Of a DNA stretch of 64,000 bases, positions 1 through 11,395 are shown in pieces. Position numbers and translations under genes: made by a program. This DNA is from Roridomyces roridus. Taxonomy: Eukaryota > Basidiomycota > Agaricomycetes > Agaricales > Mycenaceae. Within the stretch, counting starts at the first letter, position 1; each line of letters opens with the position of its first letter. The stretch covers positions 3,596,001-3,660,000 of the forward strand of contig JARKIF010000002.1 of the NCBI GenBank assembly GCA_029378245.1, read 5' to 3'. A model generated the notes under the pieces. That model had not been told where the DNA came from. It did not search any database and saw only the letters and a list, made by a program, of their open reading frames with translations.

Positions 1-666
1 CATCGTCCCAACAAATATCTAGTCAAAGGAGAGGCGCCCGTCGACATCACTCGGCTCACGATTCAATTTGCCCTCGACGAGCACCCCGAGGATGAACTCG
101 CACCCTATTTCAAGGGATACCTCAGCGAGAGCGGCTCTTCGTTCGCCGTCAACGGTGTAATGCAGCTGGGAGGTGTCTTCCTCTTGCAGGGAGAGTCTTC
201 TGGTGCGTTATCCTTCTTCTTCCTCATTGGCTTCGTTAATGTAGGTCATCTAGCCCCCAAGACGAAGCGTCGGATTCGCCACAGCCATCCCTACCCCCAG
301 GCCCAGCTCCAGGAGCCTCGTTCCAACAGCAACTACCTCGAGATAGACGATGTCTATCCCCATGCCGCTGCTCGCGCTGGCAGACGCTCTCTCCCCGGCC
401 CTTCCCGCTCCGCCGTTGCCGGCCCATCGCGTGGACTCCCCGCTGGTCCCTCGCGCGCACCCACTGCCGGCCCTTCGCGTGCCGCGATTCGCGCACCCAA
501 TGCGGCCGAAAAGGGTCTCCAGCTACTGCTCGAGGGCAAGGGTGTTGAGGAGGACGTGTGGGATGCAGCGATGGAAAAATGCGACAAATGCCGTCGTTTC
601 TTCATCGCCGGCTATCCCTTCAAAAAACACACCATGGGGTGCCTCGGCGTGATTGAGATTGATTAG
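1..666 (+). CDS. Hypothetical protein, 3' part (5' end outside window)
   Basis: An open frame runs from base 1 to a TAG at 664-666, with a likely 42-nt in-phase intron at 203-244 (GTGCGT..TAG). The product has a folded-looking start, a low-complexity middle with repeated GPSR/AGPSR units, and an end with Cys-Asp-Lys-Cys, a later His and a Cys (CDKCRRFF..KKHTMGC), which could be a small zinc site. I do not recognise the family. The Cys/His tail and the transposon-like surroundings make a mobile-element accessory protein possible, but that is only inference. Confidence 0.5.
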   Translation, partial: HRPNKYLVKGEAPVDITRLTIQFALDEHPEDELAPYFKGYLSESGSSFAVNGVMQLGGVFLLQGESSGALSFFFLIGFVNVGHLAPKTKRRIRHSHPYPQAQLQEPRSNSNYLEIDDVYPHAAARAGRRSLPGPSRSAVAGPSRGLPAGPSRAPTAGPSRAAIRAPNAAEKGLQLLLEGKGVEEDVWDAAMEKCDKCRRFFIAGYPFKKHTMGCLGVIEID

Positions 667-863
667 ATAGTACATTTCTAGATACTTGAAAATGTATATA
701 ACACTATAGCTGACTCAAAATATCTTCTTGTGGGTCCTCCGGGTCCCAATACGACGCGAACCGAAGAAGGATTGTACGCCCTGGCAGCTGTCGGTTTCGG
801 AGCCGGCCTTACCAAAAAAGGCATTGCGGTTTGATCGCAGTGGTAACAAGGCACTCAGAACTA

Positions 864-1947
864 GTCTGCTGTCAAACACGCCCGTCTGGCAGGGGCCACC
901 CAATCGACGTCATCGCCCAAAAGGGATGCATCACGTGGTCCTTTTCGCTCGCGTCGGTTCGAGCCCGCTGCTCGTCAACTATTTTTCTGGGCTTAGATAC
1001 TTGTCGAAAACAGTCCACGCTGGGCAGGAGTTGAAAGGAATGTGACATTGAATAAGTATACTACCAGCAGCAGTGAAAGGGATCATAATAGATGATGTAG
1101 ACTGCTCTGAGCTCATGAGTCCGCCAATACAGGAATACAGGGCACCCTCCCGAGTCCTAACCGCCTGTGCACAATGCCTCGACAATCCTTCGCTCCGCCT
1201 CCCAATTCATGCGATTAACAGTACGTCGAGGATGCGACAACGTCTCAGCGCCGAATGTCTGCACGTAGCCGGTGGAAAGGAGGAGATCAGGCACTCCGGC
1301 GTCGGTGTGCCTAGCGTAGCAAGACTATCGTGTGCGCAGCGACGAGGAGGACCGGAGAGGGTGGAGCGGCGAGAGAACTCTGTGGTACCGATGCTGTCGG
1401 CGCAGACTCGATGCTCCCCCACCTGCACGGACCTGGGTAGAGAGTATGAGGGAAAGGGACAGAGAAGGAGTGCTAACGACGCACCTGAGATCCAGTTACC
1501 AATGCCATCGTGCTCCAACGGTAATCGCGTCGCGTACGGCGTGTGGTGCGGCGTCGTCACTTGCAGGCTGCGAAATCGGGGAGAGGGGTCGCGAAGACGC
1601 TAACCAAAGCGTAGTCCATGCCATCGAGGATACGAGAGACATGGCTGGACGTCTCGGATCTCAGGCAGAAGGCCATGGAGGGTGAGACTTGCCCATATGC
1701 GAGGGACACGAGTGGCGAGTATTCAGCAAGATTGTCGGGCGTAGATGGCTCCCTGAGTGAGACATTGACTTGAATGAGCTTCTGGGATGGTGTTCGTGGC
1801 GTAGTGGACGGCAGGGACGCGTCGGAGGGCGAGACGAGCGAGGGAGGAGGAGGAGAGGTGTTGCGCTGGCAGTGCACGTGGTCATCCCTTTTGGGCGATG
1901 ACGTCGATTGGGTGGCACCTGCCAAAGGGGCGCGATTGCAAACAGAC
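864..1947. mobile_element. Non-autonomous TIR element flanked by TA
   Basis: The two ends are inverted copies of each other over about 75 bp. Both include the block GCCACCCAATCGACGTCATC, and they start GTCTG and end CAGAC. Each end touches a TA dinucleotide (862-863 and 1948-1949), as expected for the TA target duplication of Tc1/mariner-like elements. The 1084-bp interior shows no transposase-like protein on either strand, so the element would depend on an enzyme encoded elsewhere. Left and right ends agree at roughly 85% by eye, so it is not a fresh insertion. Confidence 0.7.
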
Positions 1948-2056
1948 TACATACAGCTACAACTTGTTCGTCAGCTGTATCGTAGTCTGTCTACGAGAGA
2001 CTAATGGAAACCTGGGACTTGGACGGTATGAAATGTGAGTTCAATCTTCAAGGTCC

Positions 2057-3456
2057 ATGAATCGGAGCCGATCTCTTGCACTAGCTGTTATCGGCACGCG
2101 AGCGTTCACCACGTCTCAGTCAGCTCAAGCACATCTTATACTATTCACTCGCATTTTCGAGATAGCGCAGGCGGACACTGGCATTCCCTGCCGTTTCCGT
2201 CACATCCACGGCGATGGCTTCGAGTTGTGGATTGCAGATTCTCACAAGGGACAATCCTTGGGTATGTACCTTCAATTTCACGCCCGCATCATCTCAATGC
2301 TAATATATATAGGTGCCGGGATGTTTTGTCAACAGCTATGCGCAAACCTTGGCGATATCTATTGCCCTATAGAGCCAACTCGACTCCTGCGCACCCTGAA
2401 CCCCTACGAGCAGGCCAGCCGGTTCCTCCGATACTGCACCACCCATTATGTTCGCAATGTCGACAAGATACGCCCCTACATCACAACAAAAGTCCGCAAC
2501 GCTATGCTCAGTCTCTCTTCCTCACAATCCCATCCTGACTTCGAGGGTGCTCTTCGGACTATTGAGAACGGCGGCCCTAAGGCCAAAGGTGCGTGCATAC
2601 CTCCGCCACCTGGGATGTAACCAAGTAATTTATAGCATGCTTGAAGGACAAAATCTCCGGCAACAAATGCGCCCTACCCGCTCTTTATCAGCCTGCCAGC
2701 CTCATACCGCTGGAAATATGGAAGTCGGCTCCTTCGACAACGAACGGAAATGAGCAAGCTCACAGGAACATCAACCGCGACGGAGTAAATCTCACAATGC
2801 TCGGGGCTATCATGCGTGGGATGCAGTACGACGCCCGTGCAATCGGCTCCCTTGAATTGTACTCGACCAAAGGCATCTATTCCCGCGACCAGATTTCCAC
2901 CCATTTTCGACGACTTCAACGCTCTCTTAATCGCCATGGTGAGTCTCTCTCTCCTATGTATTTGACCGAGTCTGAAAAGGCCGCAGGGTTAGTGCAGGCC
3001 CGAGTTGCGGCACGGTCCGCTACAGTAGAAGAACCGACTGCCGAGACTTCCGACTCTCGTGTCCCTACAACGCGGGCTTCGCAGACGCGCTCAAAGGGCG
3101 GGAAGAAGCCCCTGTTCTCGTCCCTTCCGCTTCCCGCCTCGTCGCATGCCACTGACGACGGCGCGTCGCACGCGTCGTGGTGGAACGAGGCGATGGACGA
3201 TGACACACCTCTCTTGTACGGTGGAGCCTTGTCATTCACCACCCCAGACCCCTTCGCAACCCCGTACGTACCTGCGGCGGACAGCCTGGACCAATATTTC
3301 AATGCCTCTCATGGCGCCGTCTATCCCTTCAATCCCACCTCATTTGCTACCGAACTCGTCGATGACAACGCGCAATACTTACATATTCTCCCATCTCACA
3401 ATACACCTGCTCACTTCTCTCCCGGCCCATTGATGTACTCGAATAGAGAATGGTAA
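2057..3456 (+). CDS. Transposon-type agaricomycete protein, N-terminally truncated
   Basis: Three exons join well: an exon ending ..HKGQSLG at about 2262, one from 2313 to about 2588, and one from 2636 to the stop at 3456. Introns begin GTATGT/GTGCGT and end TATAG. The product carries blocks such as STTNGNEQAHRNINRDGVNL and YSRDQISTHFRR, which I associate with a large repetitive protein family of Agaricomycetes found with transposable elements. No DDE-type motif could be placed with certainty. The tail after about residue 300 is low-complexity. The expected N-terminal half is absent; upstream lies the 1.08-kb TA element and no continuing frame. Probably a decayed transposon gene. The start shown is only the first ATG of the frame. 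Confidence 0.5.
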
Positions 3457-4269
3457 TAGAATAGTATTCACCTTACTTGAGTGTAAGATACAGCCCCAAC
3501 TCGTGCTCTACTTGACACGGCAGCCCGCACGCCAATGGAGCCCTTCCTTCCCCACACCAGGCTGCTCGCATGCCATCCGTCCTAGCCTGTCCGCACCGCA
3601 ACCCTCTCCTCCCTCTCACCACATCCCTCTGCTTATTGCTGGTCGTATTCGCACGAAAGCGTCCCTCCCGGCATGCTTGGAAGATACGACCCAACGAGCT
3701 GAGAGTCGAATACCAGCGTGATAGTACGTCGAGAGCGGGCGGCCACTTGCTGTGCGCCACGCGGCGTGCTGGGGTACGGTCGAGCAGCCAGCGAGCGGTG
3801 GGTGTCGTCGTCGAGAGAAGGGTAGTGTCATCCGAATGCGTCCGACAGCAGGTGTCCCGGGTCCCCACGCCAGAGCATTTCGGATATGAACAGACTGCCC
3901 TGGATCTATCTCCGAAAGGCTGCCGAGTTATAACAACTCACTACGCACTCCTTCACACCAAACGTTAATTCATAGACGTCGAGCGGCTTGGGGTCTGGAC
4001 TCTCAGAGTACCTTGTTTCTTCCGCCGACGCTTCTTGATTTTCGGCCGATCTGCAGGCTCTCACAGTGCGCCGATCAACCCCGTCGGGCTCCCATTCACG
4101 GAGGCATCTTCCTGCAAGCGTGCATGCTCCATGGCTGGATTTGCCCCGATCTCGGCGGAATTCGATTCCCCCCAGGCCCCTCACTCAGGACCAATGATCA
4201 TGAGTTGGCTGGTTGCTCGTCTGGAATCAAGCCTCACGCAATATATCCAGCGGCTAACTCTTTTCTAAA
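3457..4269. other. No gene seen
   Basis: Frames here are GC-rich and of random composition. Neither strand shows a recognisable domain, signal peptide or spliced frame. Confidence 0.5.
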
Positions 4270-4523
4270 CAGGCCTGCAGGGGGCCGAGCAGTCAATCAA
4301 GTACTGCATCCGTTGCTTCTGTTGAATGTGCTCAGCAGGGGTTCCATTTCCTCTGGTGGATTCGTCGGTGGACATTGCTTGATTTTTGTGTCCCCAGGAG
4401 AGCCTAATTCTGCGAAGAGATAAATTCCATTCTGCGGTTCCGTTTACCTTCTCCTCTGACCTCGCTGACTCCATTCGTTGATATACTTAAAACAAAAGTT
4501 GGATTCTTCGCGTCGCCATATCC

Positions 4524-4611
4524 CCAAGACCCCGAGTCGAACGGGTAAGTCACTGGGACGCTTGGATACGAACCAACTACTCACCAGTCATCCCATCGTT
4601 TGCACGGACCA
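4524..4611 (-). repeat. tRNA-like module F, copy 1
   Basis: Read on the minus strand, the T-arm TACCCG-TTCGACT-CGGGG sits between CCAAG and CTTGG, with GGTGAGTAGTTGGTTCG upstream. The B-box core GTTCGACTC is exact. A cloverleaf with a readable anticodon cannot be drawn. Confidence 0.5.
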
Positions 4612-5199
4612 GTAGGTACGAATACTGAACCCCTGGATCTACGTCGCGTTACTTACTATCTGTTAAACCGCAAAAAAATCCATCGACCTCGCCGTTACAT
4701 CAAGTCCCGAGTCGAACGGGTCCCTCGCTGGGTTACTCGACTGGGAACCAAAGATTTCCGGCGCTCAATCGATCTACCGTCTAGGTAATTTGGATTCGGA
4801 ACAGTCCACATTTTTGAAAATCAAGCGTTGTATTTATGTAAGTGGCATTTCCATTCCAGTCCATATATCTGATTCTCATACCTACCTGAGGTCGTATGCA
4901 CTCCCGCAATCAATACTCTTATTCAACCTCTAACTGGTGTCTCAAGACAGGCCTGCAGGCGCGCCGAGCACCGTGCATTAGGAGATCACGGTGTTGAATG
5001 TGGTCGTCGGGGGGTTCGATTCCTCTGGGGCCAATGGCGTTGGTGTCAATTCTTTTGGTGCCCAGGCGAACTTGACTCGGAAGAGGGAACTTGACTCGGA
5101 AGAGGCCAATTCCAATCTGGTTTTCGTTTGCCTTCTGTCGCTGGCCCCGCTGATTCCATTTTTCGATGAAACAAAGCTGGTTTCAGCGCGTCGCCAGAT

Positions 5200-5300
5200 G
5201 CCCAAGACCCGAGTCGAACGGGTGCGTGACGTGCGTCATCGAGAACCTTGGTTACGAACCAGCCGCCACTGCGCACCATTCCATAGATCGCACAGTACGG
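5200..5300 (-). repeat. tRNA-like module F, copy 3
   Basis: The minus strand has a perfect 5-bp T-arm ACCCG-TTCGACT-CGGGT enclosed by CCAAG..CTTGG. The upstream part (GGTGCGCAGTGGCGGCTGG) matches the other F copies. Confidence 0.5.
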
Positions 5301-5380
5301 ACACGAATGTTGAACGAATGGCTTCTCTAGACCTACGTCACGGTACTATGAATTGAACCAAAAAAAAATCCACCGCCGCA

Positions 5381-5475
5381 CCGCACACCCAAGTCCCGAG
5401 TCGAACGGCTCCGTCACCTGAATACTTGGATACACACCAACCGCTACTGTCGGGCTCACCATTCCATTGGTCGCA
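5381..5475 (-). repeat. tRNA-like module F, copy 4, with T-run
   Basis: The minus strand reads GTAGCGGTTGGTGTGTA, then CCAAGT, a T-arm CCG-TTCGACT-CGG, then ACTTGG. A T9 run follows about 25 nt later (5360-5368), a good Pol III stop. This is the clearest terminator of the F block. Confidence 0.5.
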
Positions 5476-6177
5476 CAGTACGAACATTGAACAAATGTCG
5501 TCCAGATTCAAGCCACGGTATTGTGAATTAACTGGATTGAAAAAAAAATTCCACCGCCATATGTAGCGAACACCCAAGACCCAAGTCGCCCCATGGGTTA
5601 CTTGGCTGTGAGTTAAAGACTGCTCAGCGCTCGAGATTCTACTTATCGGTCTCAGGTCATCTTTCTAGCCACCGGGTTTCGGCGAACCTGAGTCGGAATC
5701 TGGGGCCAGATTGAATTACCCTTGCATCTTTGTGGCCACTTCTTCCGACTCCATCCCCGTCGTAGATAAAAAGTTGTTGAGAATCGAATCCTGAGCATAC
5801 GCCAGACCCAGGTCGAACGGTATCAGATGTTACCGAGGCACAGACCAACCGCTACTCGGTGCTCACTATTCGGTGGGGGTTGAACAGACCAGTATCACAA
5901 CCGGTAGATAAATGACTGTACTGGTGGTAGTGCCATGAACATACGATGAATCGAACCAAACAGGTTGAAGTGATGGGGGAAGCAAGTCCAGCATAGCCGA
6001 TTCCCCAGTCCCTCGCGGGTGCCTGCCGGAATAGGATGCACCACCAAGGAATTATTTAGTGCTCACCATTCTACCGGTCTGGGAAGGGAAAATGAACAGA
6101 CTGAGATAAGAACCAGTACCCCAAACGGCAGACAAATATGTATCAAACCAGACCTCCGAAGAGGCCATGGGCCAATC

Positions 6178-7813
6178 TTATTGTGCAGCAACAACTTCGC
6201 CCCCGTGTCCTCCATCCAACGCATTTCCTTCATCGGAGGAAAGACCTAGACTTCCCTCCTCATCGACCCGACCCGCATTCGCCATGGAAAAGACATCCTT
6301 CCCAGCTGTCAGCTCGTGCCCGACCTCTCCGCGCTCTGTACTCACAGTCCCATGCATCCTGGCCCGGCCGAGTCCCAGCAGCCGCCTCGGCAGGACGGGA
6401 ACCCAACGAAGCTTCATGAGCCATTCCGCCATGAGCACACGCGTGTGTGAGCTTACACTCCCGCTGAGTGAGAAGAATGGGATAGATAGACCGTCTGTGT
6501 GAGTGCGAATTAGTAAAGCGCTTGGGGAGTAGATTGGAAGGACGCACGGACAACGATAGATCCTAGGACGATGAACGCGACTATGGGCTGGATCGTTGCA
6601 GCAAGAAGTTCCTGCTGATTCGCAGGTGGATTGTTCGGGTTGGGCAGACGAGTGCGCGCGAGGGTGGATACGAAGACGGCACCGACGCCCATCTATCACC
6701 TCTGGTTGGTATTGCAAGACAAATTGCAAGAACAAACTCACGGGTCCGAAATGCCCTGTAAACAATGCCTCTTGCCAAGTTGCAATTTCCGGAACCCACC
6801 GATAAAGTAGCAATACGCTTGGGATCCTTCGCAGCACGAGGACGACGATGAGCAGCAATACCAACCGCCACGGCGTGATCCCGAACTCTGAGGTGTTGAA
6901 CGCGTCGAACGGCATCCACGCGCCGATGTAGACGAAACACCCACAATTGAGGACGAGGTCAATGACAGACGAAAAGACCGAGTTTTCCGTGACCTCGTTG
7001 AAGCTTTCGTCCCAAGAGATCGCATTTCCTGAATCTGTTGTTAGATTGCCGCTCAAAAGCAAATCAGCCGACACGACACACCGCAGGCAAAAGCCGCGAG
7101 AAGGTCGTCGCTTCCGATGGTACTTGCGATCCCGATGGTAAAGAGAGCTAAAGCACACGGTCGATGAATCCGCGGCGGTGCGATACTCTCATCAGGAAGG
7201 AGAATGCCAAACCAAGGAGAGACCCCAGCACGATGCCGAGTATCACTTGGTCTGCGAATAATTAACATGGCTCGCAAGAAGAAAAATACACCCACATAAC
7301 CAGCCGATGAGGAACCATTTTCCGATTGCGACCCGACGCGACGCCTCGACGGTGAGATATATCGAAATACTGAGAAACGGATACGCAAGCCCGTCATTCG
7401 CGGCAGACTCCGCGGAAATGAGGAGTCGCAAGCTCCGCGGAACATGCTTCATCGCATACTTGCCGCCTGGAGACCCTCGTTAATAACTCAAGTTGTAAAT
7501 ATCATTGCAACTCACCAATGATCGTAGCACAAATAATGGGGTCCGTGGGTGTGAGACACGCCGCGATGGCGAGGCACGAGATCAACACTAGCTTTGGGAA
7601 AATGAGGTGAAGGACCGCTGCAACGACGACCCAGCCGAATGCCATGGTGGGCACGACGAGGACGAGGAGGCTCCGTGCGTGTTTCTTCATGTATGACCCC
7701 GAGAGTTCTACGCCGATAGCAAAGAGGCCCGTAGCGAGGATGATTCGCATGACCTCCAGCGTTTTAACGTCGGAGCCTGACGAGTCCCAATTGAGCGGGG
7801 GGACTCGATCCAA
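6178..7813 (-). pseudogene. Na+/H+ antiporter pseudogene (tandem copy)
   Basis: This is a close paralogue of the intact antiporter just upstream (7972-10018). It keeps the TPTDP motif, the AESAANDGLAYPF block, the GSDDLLAAFACG segment and a similar C-terminal exon order. Two lesions are visible. The first exons (the start through the YINEVLLG..FDPRSWG segment) are missing and replaced by unrelated sequence. Near 7165 about 22 nt are lost relative to the intact copy, between the codons for IDR and ALALFTIG; this shifts the frame and puts a TAG at once in frame. Loss of the N-terminal helices plus the frameshift makes a working transporter unlikely. It arose by tandem duplication and then decayed. 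Confidence 0.75.
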
Positions 7814-7971
7814 AATGGTTCAGATCCGATAAGATAATAGAGTACAGCAGAAATTCGAAGCTACGGGCAAATTTTTCAGGTTGGAAAAAAGGCGGCAGAA
7901 ACAAACCATAACACTAGTTCTATCGATCGACTCCTCCACCGAGCCAGGCCTCCACAGAGGCCTGGCCGATG

Positions 7972-10018
7972 TTATTGCGCCTGTTCAACATCCCTACGCA
8001 CTCCATCCATCGCCACCTCAACAACCGGACGCCGCCTATGCTCCTCATCCACTGTAGTCTCACGCGTCTCCGCGTCCACACCGGGGTCTATAACCACATC
8101 CACATTCATCTCCTCGGGCGAGAACGGTTCCGGGGTAACGATCCTGACGGCGGGACCCGCCTCACCGCGCTCTGCGTTATTCTGCCGCAAAGCAGGGGCA
8201 TCATTCGGCACGTCCTTGGAGCCAAAAACGACTACAGGTCCCCGTCGGAGACCAACGAGCCACTCGTATGGGCCCGTGCTTGTGAGCGTCACCAAGAGCG
8301 AACGAGTACGGTTACGCATAGTTCCGCTAAGTGAGAAGAAAGGAATTGATAAACCGTCTAAACTCAGTTTCAGTCGAGCGCATAAATGAGGAAAACAGGA
8401 TGGAGTGACGCACGAATGATGATAGAACCGAGAACCACAAACGCGACCAAGGGCTGCAAGGTCGCTGCAAGGAGCTCCTGCTGATTCGCAGGTGGGTTCC
8501 TGGGGTGAGGAAGGCGTGTACGGGCAAGGGTGGACACGAATACCGCGCCCACGCCCATCTACAGTTTTGTTGAGACTTTTGCACCGATAGTTATCATGGA
8601 AGCTCACCGGCCCAAAGTGCCCTGTGAACAGGGCCTCCTGCCACGTTTTGATCTCGGGCACCCACCGATAAAGCAGGAGCACGCTGGGAATTCGGCGGAG
8701 TGCGAGGATAATAATGAACAAAACCACGAGGCGCCATGGCGTGATTCCCAACTCCGGTGTGTTGAACGCGTCAAACGGCATCCACGCGCCGATGTAAACG
8801 AAACAGCCACAGTTGAGGACGAGATCGATCACAGAAGAGAAGACGGCGTCTTCGGTCACTTCGTTGAAATTCTGGTCCCAACTGATCGCGTTTCCTAATA
8901 ATTTTGCTCGACGTGGATCTAAGCATGAAGATAAGATGACGCACCACAAGCAAAGGCTGCGAGGAGGTCATCGCTCCCGATGGTGCTGGCAACACCGATG
9001 GTGAACAAGGCCAGAGCCAGATATTGGGCAATGAAACTTTCGCGGTCGATGTACCCGCGGCGGTGCGACATTTTCATGAGATAGGAGAACGCCAAACCCA
9101 TCATCGCGCCCAGAACGATGCCTAGAATGACTTGATCTGACAAGTATCAGCGCAAATGCCGTTGAAGAAGACGGAGGGAACGCACAGAGCCAGCCGACTA
9201 GGAACCACTTGCCGATAGCGACACGGCGTGAGGCCTCGACGGTGAGATATATGGAGATGCTGAGGAAAGGATAAGCGAGTCCGTCATTGGCGGCCGACTC
9301 AGCGGAGATTAAGAGGCGTAGGTTGTGCGGGACGTGCTTGAGAGCGTAGTTGCCGCCTAGAAAGGCGGTCCATAAGCAGCACATCAAGCGCGGAAGAAAG
9401 GGACGCACCGACGATGGTGGCACAGATGATAGGGTCGGTGGGAGTAAGACACGCTGCAATGGCGAGGCAGGATATAAATACCAGATTGGGGAAGAGGAGA
9501 TGGATAAATGCGGCCACGACGACCCAGCCGATGGCCATGGTCGGCACTACAAGGACAAGGAGCCCCTTGGCGTGCTTCTTCATGTATGATCCCGGAAGTT
9601 CCACCCCGATAGCAAAGAGACCCGTCGCAAGGATAACTCGCATGACCTCGAGAGTTATCTCGTCCGTGCGATCGCCCCAGGATCTAGGGTCGAATATGTT
9701 GGCGCAGAAGGGCCCGACCACGACACCGAAGATTGTGCCCAAGAGCACTTCATTGATGTATAGCTAACACAGAGGTGAGCAATCGGGGGTGAGAACGATG
9801 TGGAGCACGCACCTTTTCCTTGATGAGCAGCGAAATGCTCGAAAACTAGACAATATCAGTCAACTGGGACGGACTCCAGGAACAGGAATGTACAGCGACG
9901 ACGAAGCCGCCTAGGCAGATGTATGCCAGGCCTGAAGGCGTGACCTGTGGACTATAAGTCCCGGGAAGCGTTGGACACCGTGCGGGCTCACTTCGAGGAG
10001 TTCATGACTGAGCGTCAT
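7972..10018 (-). CDS. Plasma-membrane Na+/H+ antiporter (Nha1/Sod2-like)
   Basis: Monovalent-cation/proton antiporter of the CPA1 type, expected in the plasma membrane, where it exports Na+ or K+ in exchange for H+. Spliced from the ATG at 10018 (MTLSHELLE), the protein runs through small exons to YINEVLLGTIFGVVVGP, then FDPRSWGDRT, ACLTPTDP (ion-site Asp), SAESAANDGLAYPF (Asn-Asp pair), GSDDLLAAFACG, and the last helices ending DGLSIPFFSLS. A hydrophilic tail of about 100 residues follows. At least eight introns of 45-60 nt are needed. All core motifs are present with no stop in frame. It lies 158 bp upstream of its own broken tandem copy and diverges from the gene at 10112 across only 93 bp. 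The C-terminal tail is much shorter than that of yeast Nha1. Confidence 0.85.
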
Positions 10019-10111
10019 GGAGGGAGAAGGCAAGATGGGATTGATAATCGTTCGGCGGCTGTGCATCGGATCACTTAGCCGAACGTAGACATCTTGCTTT
10101 CGACGCTCTCC
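10019..10111. promoter_or_regulatory. Short bidirectional promoter region
   Basis: The 93 bp between the start codons of the antiporter (minus) and the phosphatase-family gene (plus) must hold both promoters or their cores. No clear TATA box is seen. Confidence 0.4.
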
Positions 10112-11395
10112 ATGCAGGTATGGCTCTTCATCTTCCTCACCCTGCTCAGTATTCCAGCATGGCGACAGATCAAACTGGACTTTTCCCAATCTCCCCGTGC
10201 GTCTGTCTCCCCCTCGGCTTGCTCAGCTCATCGGAGCCTCATCCCTTGCTAGCTCTTCGCCTGGCAACGTACAATCTGCGCTACGACTCGCAGCCAGACA
10301 ATATCACCGTCCAACAGTCTCTCGAATCGCTCCCAGATCCACTCGTCGGGCCTGGCTACTACCGCAAGGGCGGTGAGCAGCCGTGGAGCATCCGGAGGCT
10401 GCGGGTAGCGGAGCAGTTGCTGCACGAGGGTGTGGTGCTGGTGGGCTTCCAGGAGGCGCTTGTGCGCCAGGTACGTGATCTTACAGAGCTGCTAGGACCG
10501 GACTGGGACTGGGTGAGTGCCGTCGTTGCCTTGAGACACGTGTGTCACTGACTATGAATAGGTTGGCGTCGGTCGTGACGATGGTGCGATGGCAGGCGAA
10601 TACAGTCCAATATTCTACAAAAAGTGCGTTCTCTTCCCATTTCAATGACCGAAACAAACGCGTACCTTTTCAGGACTGAATTCAACCTAATCTCATACGA
10701 CTCCTTCTGGACTTCGTTCGTCATCTTTTCACCTTACCTTCGTCATACCAATGCCTCTCAGCCACACCCCCTTTAATCCCTCTCGCTACCCCGGTGCCGG
10801 CTCTTTCCGCGTCTGCACAACCGCATACCTCCAACACCGCACCACCAGCCGTAAACTTACAGTCCTCAACACTCACCTGGACGACCGCTCCGAAGCCCAA
10901 CGCCAACACGCTGCATCCATGCTTCTCGCACGCGCACGATATGAATCCCACGCAACTTCCGCCCCCGTCTTTGTCCTAGGGGATTTTAACAGCCCTCCTA
11001 CAGGCTCTGATTCCGGGGCCTACGAAATCGCCACGGGCGTGCGTGCACCGGCGACATTGCCAGAGGATTTTGCCAGGCGGTACGCGATACCTGGGGATCA
11101 GCAGCAGCCTTTCGTGCTGCACGATTTGAGGGCACATATTCCGCGTCGCTTCGTGGGTGCCAACCATGCTACGTTTACGGGCTTCACGGCACCGAACGAT
11201 ACCCGCCAGTGGAGTCGGATTGATTTCGTCTTTGGGGCTGATGGCGGTGGGTGGTAAGTGTGCTTTCTTCTTTCATCTTCGTTGGCTGACGTATCAAATA
11301 GGGAGGCTACGGGGTATAGAGTCGGTAGTGCGCTCACGGACGATGGTGTCCTCGCGAGCGACCATCGCCCTGTATTTGTCGACGTGAAGATCTAA
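10112..11395 (+). CDS. Secreted endonuclease/exonuclease/phosphatase-family protein
   Basis: The EEP fold hydrolyses phosphodiester or phosphate-ester bonds. Catalytic blocks are visible in order: ATYNLRYDS (metal-binding Asn), FQEAL (Glu), LNTHLDDRS, LGDFNSPPTG (Asp/Asn), RIDFVFG and SDHRPVFVDVKI (His near the C-terminus). I chose the ATG at 10112 because it gives a classic signal peptide (MQVWLFIFLTLLSIPAW). It joins the catalytic frame through a 56-nt GTGCGT..TAG intron (10197-10252). An alternative ATG at 10120 reads through without that intron but has no signal. Further introns are about 10513-10561, 10624-10673 and 10716-10761, plus one near 11256-11301. The substrate is unknown; related fungal proteins act on nucleic acids or phosphoesters outside the cell. 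Confidence 0.75.

Larger units (their letters stand above)
4270..6090 (-). repeat. Degenerate tandem repeat block with tRNA-like modules (family F)
   Basis: About three diverged copies of a 650-700-bp unit start near 4270, 4945 and 5640. Each carries minus-strand tRNA-like modules. In these, a T-arm of the form ACCCG-TTCGACT-CGGGT lies inside an outer CCAAG..CTTGG stem, with the phrase GTAGCGGTTGGT upstream. Runs of 7-9 T follow some modules on the minus strand (near 4669-4675, 5360-5368 and 5541-5548). Copies at 5580 and 5815 are much decayed. No protein is encoded. This resembles a tandem array of tRNA-derived SINE-like units. Confidence 0.6.

Noticed and set aside
1073..1603. 176-residue frame inside the TA-flanked element
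   Set aside because: Arg/Ser-rich random composition, no transposase motif (no DDE/D or HTH), with equally long frames on the other strand.
10120..10551. ATG at 10120 as the start of the EEP gene
   Set aside because: It gives a Pro/Ser-rich leader without a signal peptide; the ATG at 10112 with a 56-nt intron gives a convincing one.
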